Notes: generated by a model not told the origin, from the sequence alone. Positions 1 through 11,016 are shown, counted from the stretch's first letter. The stretch: 35,287 bases of DNA from Nemertoderma westbladi (GCA_032718475.1 JAUCBJ010006271.1:1-35287); one strand, 5' to 3'. Numbers and translations: made by a program.

Positions 1-473
1 GGCTAACATTTATCCCACCTGGTATAAAATTAACATGGGTAGATTCGCCGTGTCCCATTCTCACAAAGTTTTTATTTTTATTCGAGTGTTTAATATAAAT
101 ATGTATGATTATTTATTGATTAAAAATCAAATAGTGTATAAATATCACTAGCACGATCGAATTGGCCTATTGTTAGTGAATAGGGAAGGATTTTTTTCTG
201 TATCATAGCAACGTTAAGGTAATTATTGAACTCGCAGCTAGCTGGCTGGGCACAGATAAGGAGCAAGCCAGGCTAGAGTGTTGATTGGGGTGGGTAGTCT
301 GTTGGGAACTGTCCAAGAGTAATTCTGCTTTCTCAATCAATGGCTGCATGGAAGGAGAGGTTTATAACATTTTAGCTATTTTATTGTTTTACTGTAGTAA
401 ATTGATTATTTCTGTAGGCCTACTTACTGTATTATTATTATTTTATCTTATCTAATATACCGGTATATAAAAA
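1..473. other. AT-rich non-coding spacer or intron
   Basis: No open frame, splice-flanked exon or tandem repeat is evident. The stretch contains scattered AT-rich words and one 'taggcctac' motif near 416. It ends at the A that flanks the 5' terminus of a Helitron. It is probably intron of the kinase gene whose last exon starts at 1594, but no upstream exon was found, so this is inference. Confidence 0.4.
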
Positions 474-1444
474 TCTATTGTCTGTGTGTCTGTTTGTCAT
501 CGGCTATACAATCGAACCCATCAGATGAAATCTCGCTTACTATAGCTTGTTAGAAAGGTCTCACCCTAACTCGTTGCAACGTAATATTCAGAGCCGTCTG
601 AAGTTCCACCATCTGCCGCTAGAGGGTGATTCGCCTTAAGTGAAAATCTTCTCTAACTTTGTTATTTACCATCCGTTTAAGATAAAACTTTGCAGGTGTC
701 TAATTTAGCAAAGGCTGCATTTCTCCAGTCTGCCGCTAGAGGGTGAAATCACTGAAAGTGACCACCTTCTCCAACTTCGTTATTTACAATCCGTTTAGAC
801 TGGTACTTGGTAGGCATCTATTACAGCATAGGTTATAACTTTATGGAGTCTTACGAGTCGTCTACAGATCCCCCGTCTACCGCTAGAGGGCGAATTGTCT
901 GGTAGTGAAACCTGATCTCATTTGGTTGTTTTTAATCCTTTTCAGCTGAAACTTGGTAGGTATCTACAACTATACTACAGCATAGGCTCAATCTTTACGG
1001 AATCGCTGAGTCGTCTATAGTTCCCCATTCTTCAGCTAGAGGGCGAAATGTCTCAAAGTGAACATTTTCTCGAAATTTTGTTATTTACATCTGTTTAAGC
1101 TGAAAGGCATCAAGCACAGCAAGGCATAAGCAGGCATCTTACTTCACTTTACCATAAACTCCATCTTTACAGAACTGCAGCGCCATCTGCATTTCACGCA
1201 GTCTGCAGGTAGAGGGTAAAATGTCCGAAAGTGATCATTTTCTCGAAATTAGGTTATTTACAATAAGCCGAAGCTAAAGTTGAAACTTGATAGTTATCTC
1301 CTATGGGGTGGTGTTTTATTTAATGATGGTGTCTGTTTCGTTGTAGTTCTCCAATCTGCGACACACTTCTCCTCACATATTCAAATATCACCTGCTCGCT
1401 CATGCACTAGAAAGCTGTGGCCCGAAGGGCCACAGGCTTTCTAG
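474..1444 (+). mobile_element. Non-autonomous Helitron (971 bp)
   Basis: The element starts with TC (474) directly after an A and ends with CTAG (1441-1444) directly before a T, the A^T insertion signature of Helitrons. Just before the end is a subterminal hairpin at about 1407-1444, with stem GTGGCCC / GGGCCAC, loop GAA and outer arms CTAGAAAGC / GCTTTCTAG with one bulged base. The 5' end has the TCTGTGTGTCTGTTTGTC-like start often seen in invertebrate Helitrons. No Rep or helicase coding is present, so the copy depends on autonomous relatives. Inside are about five diverged copies of a unit carrying 'cgctagaggg' (see separate entry). The insertion lies 149 bp upstream of the kinase exon, probably in its intron. 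Confidence 0.75.
600..1290 (+). repeat. Five degenerate internal repeats of the Helitron
   Basis: Five diverged copies of a unit of about 115-170 bp begin near 606, 722, 869, 1020 and 1192. Each has 'ctgccgctagagggtga' or a variant, then a 'gaaagtga' word, then 'ttctc..aactttgttatttac', 'ccgtttaag' and 'aaacttggtaggtatct'. The divergence suggests ancient internal duplication within the element family rather than recent slippage. Confidence 0.65.
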
Positions 1445-1593
1445 TATATATATAAATCTATATATATAAAACTATACAACTGTATTTAATGGCTCTCGTT
1501 TATTATTTTGGTTAGAATATCTTCCCAGTGTAACCTGTTAATTTCCTTCTATTGACACTAATAATTATCGTCAATAATTGTTGTCTTTTTCAG

Positions 1594-2147
1594 ACGATTC
1601 CCTTTTATTGGACTTCGCGGTTGACGTTGTCTCCGGTATGGCCTACCTCGCGAGCCACGGCTACGTCCATCGGGATCTCGCGTGTCGCAACTGCCTGGTC
1701 AGCGACTCCCTCTCCGTGAAGGTGGGAGATTTCGGCCTCGCCAAACACATCGTCGACGACGAATACATCGGCTCGGAGAAAACCGCGGTCGCCGTAAAGT
1801 GGGCCGCCCCCGAGGTCATGGAGTACCGTAGGTTCAGCAGTAAGTCTGACGTGTGGTCCTTCGGGGTACTACTCTGGGAGGTGTTCACCCACGGCGACTC
1901 GCCCTACAAGGGTTTCGATAAGGACGCGGTTTACTCCCAGGTTGTGCAGCGGGGTTACAGGTTGGATAAACCGGAGATGTGCCCCTCAGTCGTCTGGTTG
2001 CTTACCGTGGCCTGTTGGGATAAGGACCCAGAGAGAAGGCCTTCATTCAGTAAGTTGATGGACGAGTGTAAGGGGATGCGAGTGTCTAGGCCGGCTCCTG
2101 GTAGTGTATCCTCTGTTGGGTCTAGTATAGGACCGTCTAGACGGTGA
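1594..2147 (+). CDS. Tyrosine-protein kinase, C-terminal lobe (last exon)
   Basis: This exon encodes most of a protein tyrosine kinase C-lobe, which transfers ATP phosphate to tyrosine. It starts after a good acceptor (polypyrimidine then CAG at 1591-1593) in phase 1, so the true protein starts further upstream. In order it shows the catalytic loop HRDLACRNCLV (tyrosine-kinase type, with Asp and Asn present), the Mg-binding DFG, an activation-loop DDEYIG whose Tyr could be autophosphorylated, VKWAAPE (APE motif), SDVWSFGVLLWEVFTHGDSP (subdomain IX) and CWDKDPERRPSF (subdomain XI). It ends with a short Ser/Gly-rich tail of about 25 residues and TGA. All catalytic residues visible here are intact. 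The N-lobe (glycine loop, Lys) must lie on upstream exons not found in the window. Base composition is clearly GC-richer than the flanks. It resembles cytoplasmic kinases (WxAPE) more than most receptors, but the subfamily cannot be fixed. Confidence 0.93.
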
Positions 2148-2727
2148 TTGGCTATCCATCTTCCTCCTTATATTTCCTTATTGGCCTCATTTTATCCGAT
2201 AAATTTATTATTTACACATGAAACTAAATGTATTAAATAATATTTTTTATTTTATTTATATTCATACGTACGACATTAATGAATGTCTTTCGTACGAATA
2301 TCTACGTACTTTACTATTAAACAGTTTTAGAAGACGAAACGAATGTGAAAAATTTATTTTTAGAGTTTATTTACAGATATTGTTTACCTAATTATCTAAT
2401 TCTAATAACTTAACATTTTCTATAAAAAAATATGCTAAAATGTTATTATCATCATTTTTTATATATATTTATTCGGATTTCGTAATAATTTTTATTATTC
2501 ATTAATATTGCATATAATTATTAATTATTATGAGACTATATTTTGTTCTTGAATGTATTTTAAGACTTTTAACGGCCTACCGAATTTTATGTATAAAGTA
2601 CAAGTACAAACACTCCAACTCGTACAAACACTCCAACTCGTAGTGTTTTATTCGTTTAACATTCTGATCATATATTTTATTGGTGCTATTGCTTATTGCA
2701 TTTTTATTGTATTTGTCAAAATATAGT
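2148..2727. other. AT-rich 3' flank of the kinase gene
   Basis: Probable 3' UTR and intergenic DNA, very AT-rich and without coding potential. Near 2605-2642 an 18-bp word (caaacactccaactcgta) occurs twice in tandem. The 21-bp satellite begins immediately after, at about 2728. Confidence 0.5.
2232..2237 (+). promoter_or_regulatory. Possible poly(A) signal of the kinase gene (ATTAAA)
   Basis: ATTAAA, the commonest variant of AATAAA, lies 85 bp downstream of the kinase stop codon in AT-rich sequence. No canonical AATAAA was seen nearer. The motif is common by chance in such sequence. Confidence 0.3.
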
Positions 2728-4726
2728 ACCAAACCAACTGTTGGTAATATAGTACCAACTGTTGGTAATATAGTACCAACTGTTGGTAATATAGTACCAA
2801 CTGTTGGTAATATAGTACCAACTGTTGGTAATATAGTACCAACTGTTGGTAATATAGTACCAACTGTTGGTAATATAGTACCAACTGTTGGTAATATAGT
2901 ACCAACTGTTGGTAATATAATACCAACTGTTGGTAATATAATACCAACTGTTGGTAATATAGTACCAACTGTTGGTAATATAGTACCAACTGTTGGTAAT
3001 ATAGTTCCAACTGTTGGTAATATAGTACCAACTGTTGGTAATATAGTTCCAACTGTTGGTAATATAGTACCAACTGTTGGAAATATAGTACCAATTGTTG
3101 GTAATATAGTACCAACTGTTGGTAATATAGTACCAACTGTTGGAAATATAGTACCAACTGTTGGAAATATAGTACCAACTGTTGGAAATATAGTACCAAT
3201 TGTTGGTAATATAGTACCAACTGTTGGAAATATAGTACCAACTGTTGGAAATATAGTACCAACTGTTGGAAATATAGTACCAACTGTTGGTAATATAGTA
3301 CCAACTGTTGGTAATATAGTACCAACTGTTGGTAATATAGTACCAACTGTTTGTAATATAGTACCAACTGTTGGTAATATAGTACCAACTGTTGGTAATA
3401 TAGTTCCAACTGTTGGTAATATAGTACCAACTGTTGGAAATATAGTACCAACTGTTGGTAATATAGTACCAACTGTTGGTAATATAGTACCAACTGTTGG
3501 TAATATAGTACCAACTGTTGGTAATATAGTACCAACTGTTGGTAATATAGTACCAACTGTTGGTAATATAGTACCAACTGTTGGTAATATAGTACCAACA
3601 GTTGGTAATATAGTACCAACTGTTGGCAATATAGTACCAACTGTTGGTAATATAGTACCAACTGTTGGTAATATAGTACCAACTGTTGGAAATATAGTAC
3701 CAACTGTTGGTAATATAGTACCAACTGTTGGTAATATAGTACCAACTGTTGGTAATATAGTACCAACTGTTGGTAATATAGTACCAACTGTTGGTAATAT
3801 AGTACCAACTGTTGGTAATATAGTACCAACTGTTGGTAATATAGTACCAACTGTTGGTAATATAGTACCAACTGTTGGAAATATAGTACCAACTGTTGGT
3901 AATATAGTACCAACTGTTGGTAATATAGTACCAACTGTTGGTAATATAGTACCAACTGTTGGTAATATAGTACCAACTGTTGGTAATATAGTACCAACTG
4001 TTGGTAATATAGTACCAACTGTTGGTAATATAGTACCAACTGTTGGTAATATAGTACCAACTGTTGGTAATATAGTACCAACTGTTGGTAATATAGTACC
4101 AACTGTTGGTAATATAGTACCAACTGTTGGTAATATAGTACCAACTGTTGGTAATATAGTACCAACTGTTGGTAATATAGTACCAACTGTTGGAAATATA
4201 GTACCAACTGTTGGTAATATAGTACCAACTGTTGGTAATATAGTACCAACTGTTGGTAATATAGTACCAACTGTTGGTAATATAGTACCAACTGTTGGTA
4301 ATATAGTACCAACTGTTGGTAATATAGTACCAACTGTTGGTAATATAGTACCAACTGTTGGTAATATAGTACCAACTGTTGGAAATATAGTACCAACTGT
4401 TGGTAATATAGTACCAACTGTTGGTAATATAGTACCAACTGTTTGTAATATAGTACCAACTGTTGGTAATATAGTACCAACTGTTGGTAATATAGTTCCA
4501 ACTGTTGGTAATATAGTACCAACTGTTGGAAATATAGTACCAACTGTTGGTAATATAGTACCAACTGTTGGTAATATAGTACCAACTGTTGGTAATATAG
4601 TACCAACTGTTGGTAATATAGTACCAACTGTTGGTAATATAGTACCAACTGTTGGTAATATAGTACCAACTGTTGGTAATATAGTACCAACTGTTGGTAA
4701 TATAGTACCAACTGTTGGTAATATAG
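2728..4726. repeat. 21-bp satellite array, about 95 units
   Basis: A near-perfect tandem array with consensus gtaccaactgttggtaata plus 'ta' (21 bp). Each unit contains the 13-bp near-palindrome ACCAAC-T-GTTGGT, which has 6-bp arms, and the hexamer CAACTG/CAGTTG. Because 21 is a multiple of 3 and the unit is stop-free, frames on both strands stay open for hundreds of codons (VPTVGNI on +, TILPTVG on -). These are not credible proteins. Variant units (ggaaat, ttccaac, tttgta) occur in blocks, showing internal segmental copying. The array is interrupted at about 4726 by a LINE and resumes at 6163. Confidence 0.97.
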
Positions 4727-6111
4727 AAATGAAAACAAATAAGTTGGTGCCAGTTCCCAAGAAGGGCAACCTAACACTCTATGGTTCTTTTCGGGGAATC
4801 TCATTGATCTCGATTGCTGCAAAACTATACAATAGAATTCTATTAAATCGCATCAGGGATCCCATTGAGAGACTGCTACGTGGAAATCAGAATGGGTTCC
4901 GTAAAGGTCGTGGGACCATGGAGCCCATTTTGGCACTTAGAAGGATAATTGAAGAGTTATCAAAAAAGAAAGACAGGCATCTGGCTGTTATATTTGTTGA
5001 CTTCTTCAAGGCCTTTGATTCAGTCTCTCGCTCACGTATGTTCAGCATACTTTCATTATATGGGATTCCTGATGAAATTATTGCAGCAATCAGATCAGTA
5101 TACGATGGTTCGACAACATTTGTGTCTACTGTTGATGGTGACACAGAACCATTTGAAGTGTTATGGGGCGTCCTCCGGGGAGACACACTTGCACCATTCT
5201 TGTTCATTATTGTGGTTGACTATGTTCTACGCATGTCCTTAGATCATCATAATGATGATGGGGTGATGATAACTCCACCTACTGGCTCCAGAAGTCGAGG
5301 AAATCCTGCCAAGTACCTAACTGATCTAGACTTTGCTGATGACTTAGGAGTACTCTCAGAATCATTAGAGGGAGCCCAGCGGCTCCTTAGCTCATTAGAA
5401 CATGCTGCTTCTAGTGTTGGTCTTTTTATTAACTCCAGAAAGACCAAAATTCTGACAGTTAACTTTGAAAGTCCTCAGCAAGTCTCTGATCGGATGAGCA
5501 TAAGCTCAAAGGATGGTATGCTTGAGCATGTGGACGACTTCTGTTACCTGGGATCATGGATCCGGAAGTCAGGTGAGGACCTTCGAATACGTAAGGGAAA
5601 GGCATGGGCAGCCTTGAATAGGCTTTCCAGGATTTGGAAGTCACGGAGAATTAATCGGAAACTTAAGGTCCGATTATTTAGAGCAGCAGTAGTTCCAGTA
5701 CTCCTCTACGGGAGTCCATGCTGGGCTCTAACTGCTGAGGACACCAAATCTCTGGATGGCACATTCACAAGAATGCTACGCCGGGTTCATTGTGTCAAGT
5801 ACAATGCACACATCTCCAACCAGACACTATATAACATTGGAGGTGTCTCATTGGTTCCCCCAAGCTTGACACTAGAACAAAATCGCCTCCGCTTTGCAGG
5901 ACATTGCTTTCGCCGTGAGGACCAGCCAGTGCAAAATCTTGTACTTTGGCAGCCTCATGGAGTGAATAAGCATGGTGGACAGCCCATGACTTTCTTGAGA
6001 CGCATCTTAAAGGACACTGGCCTTAAAGATGCGGATGATCTAGCAAATGTCATGGGTGATAGGGAGTTGTGGCGGTGCAATTTTGTTGACAAGCCGGCAC
6101 AGCATTCTTAA
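4727..6111 (+). pseudogene. Truncated LINE reverse transcriptase ORF
   Basis: The RT coding remnant of LINE copy 1, about 460 codons with no internal stop. Upstream it happens to be in frame with the stop-free satellite, making a 1143-codon open frame from 2680. The RT part begins at the equivalent of an internal residue (EMKTNKLV) of the longer copy, so the fusion arose from 5' truncation on insertion. The catalytic Asp pair (FADD) survives. The PQG turn is changed to LRG, and the endonuclease needed for autonomous retrotransposition is missing. Confidence 0.8.
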
Positions 6112-6162
6112 AAATGCAGCTGCAATGCAGCATGCCGATCCTAGTAGTAGTAGTAGTAGTAG
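4727..6162 (+). mobile_element. 5'-truncated RTE-like LINE copy 1 inserted in the satellite
   Basis: A non-LTR retrotransposon fragment. Coding runs from the start of the reverse transcriptase (KLVPVPKKGN) through FVDFFKAFDSV and LDFADDLGVL (catalytic DD) to a C-terminal region with LLYGSPCWALT and RFAGHCFRRED. It closes with TAA at 6109-6111 and a (TAG)n tail at 6142-6162, typical of RTE-type elements. It lacks the endonuclease and the first RT segment present in the copy at 24479-27189. The usual PQG motif reads LRG, so the copy is probably dead. The flanks are the same 21-bp satellite on both sides, with 'gtaatatag' at both junctions, consistent with target-primed insertion into the array. 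The clade (RTE/BovB-like) is judged from motifs and the tail, not from a tree. Confidence 0.85.
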
Positions 6163-6273
6163 TAATATAGTACCAACTGTTGGTAATATAGTACCAACTG
6201 TTGGTAATATAGTACCAACTGTTGGTAATATAGTACCAACTGTTGGTAATATAGTACCAACTGTTGGTAATAT
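6163..6273. repeat. 21-bp satellite, distal block of about 5 units
   Basis: The same unit as the main array, five copies, directly following the LINE (TAG)n tail. It marks the far side of the insertion and shows that the array existed before the LINE arrived. Confidence 0.95.
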
Positions 6274-6805
6274 GTTTATGTTGTATATTTGTAATAATAT
6301 ATTATATTTTTTCATATTGTTTATTGCAGTAGTCGCGGTGTCATTTGTTAATCTAGTAGGTGAGATAATCGAGCGATTTATCCTGACCATCGACTTATGT
6401 ATTAGCCTGTTTTTACACAGTATCCGCTGCCTTCGCTCGCATTTAGGCACTATACAGCGAGGGAGCCAAAGCGAGTGGAGTGACTTACGAAGCCCAACTC
6501 GTGTGTTGAGCATTTATAATATAAATTAAATTCGTCCAAATGGCCAATAATATCGTTTTTGTTTCTTATTTTGTTTCTGAGCCAAACAAAATGGCTCGAG
6601 CCCAAACGACCTCTGTAGCCAGAGTTATGAATTCAGGGCAGTAGATTAAACTACTACGCCATTATTGTATGGACTAAGAGGTTTATGACCCGGTTAATTA
6701 AGAATAAGGGGCATTTTGATATTGATACTTAGTACTGCAAAATTCTGCTAAATTTCAATTTTGATTTATGTTATATAATAGTATAAAAAAAATAGCACTT
6801 ATGTA
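6274..6805. other. Non-coding spacer
   Basis: AT-rich sequence without a supported exon. A short GC-richer patch near 6420-6500 contains words such as 'cttcgctcgcatttaggcac' and 'gcgagtggagtgac', which look like remnants of an unclassified transposon. No terminal structures were found. Confidence 0.4.
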
Positions 6806-7727
6806 TATACACCATGACCCGTAATATAGTGTCATTTTCTGATGACACGGACCCCCCCCCCCCCCCCCCCCCCAGATTTTTCTACAAATCTTTATCATAT
6901 TGCTTGAAATTTGAAACACAACTAGTTCCACTCACCGTCGTTGACCCCATGAAGCCGGAATTTTCGATTTTGCCTTTAAATTTTTTTTATAAGCGTTTTA
7001 AAAAGTGTCTTTTGCGAAATCGCACCCTCCGTATCGTGGCCATTCTTCACATTAGTCGTAATTTTTTCATATCATTAGAAAGCTTGCGTTGCAAGGATTC
7101 GAAATATGTAACAATATCTGAATTTCGTTGAGAAACAGCTGAGATATAGGCGTTCAAAGATTGCAAGAAGTATTGTTCGCTGAAGGCCATTTATTCTATT
7201 TAATAAATACACGATGTTCTGGAACATTTTGTTTAAGTATGAATAGCTACGCAATAGATATATTGGATAGGAATACCGCTGTTGCCAACCAACTCATAAA
7301 ATAAATAACACGTTCTAGAATTTTGTGTATTTATTAAATAGAATAAATGGCCTTCAGCGAACAATACTTCTTGCAATCTTTGAACGCCTATATCTCAGCT
7401 GTTTCTCAACGAAATTCAGATATTGTTACATATATTCGAATCCTTGCAACGCAAGCTTTCTATTGATATGAAAAAATTACGACTAAATGTGAAGAATGGC
7501 CACGATACGGAGGGTGCGATTTCGCAAAAGTACACTTTTTTAAAACGCTTATAAAAAAATTTGAACGCAAAATCGAAAATTCCGGCTTCATGGGGTCATC
7601 GACGGTGAGTGGAACTAGTTGTGTTTCAAATTTCAAGCAATATGATAAAGATTTGTAGAAAAATCTGGGGGGGGGGGGGTCCGTGTCATCAGAAAATGAC
7701 ACTATCTTTTACGGGTCATGGTGTATA
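6806..7727. mobile_element. Large fold-back (MITE-like) element with ~405-bp inverted arms
   Basis: The left arm at about 6806-7212 and right arm at about 7325-7727 are reverse complements with few mismatches, around a 112-bp spacer. The ends read tatacaccatgaccc / gggtcatggtgtata, so a TA target duplication is possible. Each arm carries a G/C homopolymer about 45 bp inside its end (22 C at 6852-6873, 13 G at 7667-7679). No transposase is visible. A smaller relative lies at 15568-15793, sharing the 'accatg.cc' ends, the 'agatttgtagaaaaa' word and the G run. The open frames in the arms are mirror artefacts. Confidence 0.85.
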
Positions 7728-8424
7728 ATGTAACGACGATTTTATAAAATTACATTAATAATTATTATTCCAAAATAATCAAATAATATATATTTTAATT
7801 CCAATATAGTCAAAAATATTAAAATTGCTAATATAACTAACTAACTCATACTTTGGTTCTAATTAGGTCGATATTGGATCATATTTCAATAAAGACTATC
7901 ATATATCGTTCTCCTGGGGTTATATAACACAATATTTAAAAGGCGTTTACAATTTATTTGATTTAGTTTAGAAACGTAATAATAATAATATGTAATTTCA
8001 TCGCCGCTTCATTATTTGTTACTTAATCACAGATATTATTTTATAAGCTTCCTAGTAGATTTTTAACTCAGGCATATTGACATTGTAATTATCAAAACAA
8101 TATTTACTCGTATCCTTGTATTAATTAATTATTTAGTATAGAACTTAATTACATTTCAGTCTTTTTTTCAAATATTTGTTTTTAATTGTTTGAATAGTGT
8201 TTAATAGTAAAAAAATATTTTAATTAATTTTAATTATTCAAGCAAGTCAAGTAAAATAACATTACCGTTAGACCCCTATACCTATGTCCCCTATCGCAGT
8301 ATATACCACATCGGTATAATGGGCTTTATGTAAAATGTAATTCAAAAATGCGAAATTTCAATTTGGAACCAAGAGCACAAAATTCAATTATCCAAAAAAA
8401 TAGGGTAGTACATGCGGTCTTTGG
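7728..8424. other. AT-rich spacer
   Basis: Strongly AT-rich, with poly-T/A stretches and simple 'aat' tracts. No exon, RNA gene or inverted repeat could be supported. Confidence 0.5.
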
Positions 8425-11016
8425 TAGTACCTGATGCCTAGGTGTGATGTTCTACGTCAGTGACTGATGCCTAGGCATGTTGTTCTACGCCAGTGACTGA
8501 TGCCTAGGCATGTTGTTCTCCCTGATTCCTAGGCTTGTTGTTCTACCTGATGTCTAGGCATGTTGTTCTACGCCAATACCTGAAGCCTATGCATGTTTTA
8601 CTACGCCAGTACCTGATGCCTAAGCATGTTGTTCTATATCAGTACCTGGTGCCTAGGCATGTTGTTTTACCGCCAGTACCTGATGCCTAGGGACGTTGTT
8701 CTATCTGATGCCTAGGCATGTTGTTCTACGCCAGTACCTGATGCCTAGGCATATTGTACTACGCCAGTAGCTGATGCCTAGGCATGTAGTTCTACGCCAG
8801 TACCTGATGCCTATGCATGTTGTTCTACGCCAGTGCGTGATGCCTTGGCATGTTGTTCTATATCAGTACCTGGTGCCTAGGCATGTTGTTCTACGTCAGT
8901 AACTGATGCCTAGGCATGTTGTTCTACGTCAGTAACTGATGCCTAGGCATGTTGTTCTACGCCAGTACCTGATGCCTAGGCATGTTGTTCTACGCATGTT
9001 GTACTTCGCCAGTACCTGTTGCATAGGCATGTTGTTCTACGTCAGTGACTGATGCCTAGGCATGTTGTTCTACGCCAGTGACTGATGCCTAGGCATGTTG
9101 TTCTACCTGATTCCTAGGCTTGTTGTTCTACCTGATGTCTAGGCATGTTGTTCTACGCCAATACCTGAAGCCTATGCATGTTTTACTACGCCAGTACCTG
9201 ATGCCTAAGCATGTTGTTCTATATCAGTACCTGGTGCCTAGGCATGTTGTTTTACCGCCAGTACCTGATGCCTAGGGACGTTGTTCTATCTGATGCCTAG
9301 GCATGTTGTTCTACGCCAGTACCTGATGCCTAGGCATATTGTACTACGCCAGTAGCTGATGCCTAGGCATGTAGTTCTACGCCAGTACCTGATGCCTATG
9401 CATGTTGTTCTACGCCAGTGCGTGATACCTTGGCATGTTGTTCTATATCAGTACCTGGTGCCTAGGCATGTTGTTCTATGTCAGTACCTGGTGCCTAGGC
9501 ATGTTTTTCTACGCCAGTGCTTGATGCCTTGGCATGTTGTTCTATGTCAGTAGCTGGTGCCTAGGCATGTTGTTCTACGCCAGTACCTGATGCCTAGGCA
9601 TGTTTTTCTACGCCAGTACCTGATGCCTAGGCATGTTTTTCTACGCCAGTACCTGATGCCTAAGCATGTTGTTCTACGCCATTGCTTGATGCCTTGGCAT
9701 GTTGTTCTATGTCAGTGCCTGGTGCCTAGGCATGTTGTTCTATGTCAGTACCTGGTGCCTAGGCATGTTTTTCTACGCCAGTACATGATGCCCAAGCATG
9801 TTGTTGTACGACATTGCTTGATGCCTTGGCATGTTGTTCTATGTCAGTACCTGGTGGCTAGGCATGTTGTTCTACGCCAGTACCTGATGCCTAGGCATAT
9901 TGTTCTACGCCAGTACCTGATGCATAGGCATGTTTTTCTACGCCAGTACCTGATGCCTAAGCATGTTGTACTGCGCCAGTACCTGACGCCTAAGCATGTT
10001 GTTCTACGCCATTGCTTGATGCCTTGGCATGTTGTTCTATGTCAGTACCTGGTGCCTAGGCATGTTGTTCTACGCCAGTACCTGATGCCTAGGCATATTG
10101 TTCTACGCCATTGCTTGATGCCTTGGCATGTTGTTCTATGTCAGTACCTGGTGCCTAGGCATGTTGTTTACGCCAAGTACCTGATGCCTAGGCACGTTGT
10201 TCTACCTGATGCCTAGGCATGTTGTACTACGCCAGTACCTGATGCCTAGTCATGTTGTACTACGCCAGTACCTGATGCCTAGGCATGTTTTTCTACGCCA
10301 GTACCTGATGCCTAAGCATGTTGTTCTACGCCATTGCTTGATGCCTTGGCATGTTGTTCTATGTCAGTGCCTGGTGCCTAGGCATGTTTGTTCTATGTCA
10401 GTACCTGGTGCCTAGGCATGTTTTTCTACGCCAGTACATGATGCCCAAGCATGTTGTTCTACGCCATTGCTTGATGCCTTGGCATGTTGTTCTATGTCAG
10501 TACCTGGTGCCTAGGCATGTTGTTCTACGCCAGTACCTGATGCCTAGGCATATTGTTCTACGCCAGTACCTGATGCATAGGCATGTTTTTCTACGCCAGT
10601 ACCTGATGCCTAAGCATGTTGTACTGCGCCAGTACCTGACGCCTAAGCATGTTGTTCTACGCCATTGCTTGATGCCTTGGCATGTTGTTCTATGTCAGTA
10701 CCTGGTGCCTAGGCATGTTGTTCTACGCCAGTACCTGATGCCTAGGCATATTGTTCTACGCCATTGCTTGATGCCTTGGCATGTTGTTCTATGTCAGTAC
10801 CTGGTGCCTAGGCATGTTGTTCTACGCCATTGCTTGATGCCTTGGCATGTTGTTCTATGTCAGTACCTGGTGCCTAGGCATGTTGTTTACGCCAAGTACC
10901 TGATGCCTAGGCACGTTGTTCTACCTGATGCCTAGGCATGTTGTACTACGCCAGTACCTGATGCCTAGTCATGTTGTACTACGCCAGTACCTGATGCCTA
11001 GGCATGTTGTACTACG
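8425..11016. repeat. 33-bp minisatellite, about 78 units, with higher-order repeats
   Basis: The tandem unit is roughly ctgatgcctaggcatgttg + ttctacgccagtac (33 bp), containing the perfect 10-bp palindrome TGCCTAGGCA. Variants replace 'ctacgccag' by 'ctatgtcag' or 'ctatatcag', and 'gcctagg' by 'gccttgg' or 'gcctaag'. The variant order is repeated: a block starting at 8456 recurs at 9041 (585 bp away), and the block containing 'gtacatgatgcccaagcatg' at 9781 recurs at 10434 (653 bp away). Unit length is a multiple of 3, so long repeat-peptide frames (MPRHVVLRQYL-type) appear. Their many frame breaks between subarrays argue against a gene. Confidence 0.95.

Noticed and set aside
2577-4822. Long minus-strand open frames (730 and 709 codons) of TILPTVG and LYYQQLV repeats
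   Set aside because: They are the reverse frames of the 21-bp satellite, whose unit is stop-free and a multiple of three. There is no non-repeat domain, signal peptide or splice support.
6814-7131. 105-codon frame, and its mirror at 7460-7702
   Set aside because: Both are in the inverted arms of one fold-back element and encode the same non-descript peptide with a homopolymer proline run.
9359-10935. Repeat-peptide frames of the MPRHVVLRQYL type in the 33-bp array
   Set aside because: The frame breaks at several subarray junctions and depends only on unit length. Nothing outside the array continues it.
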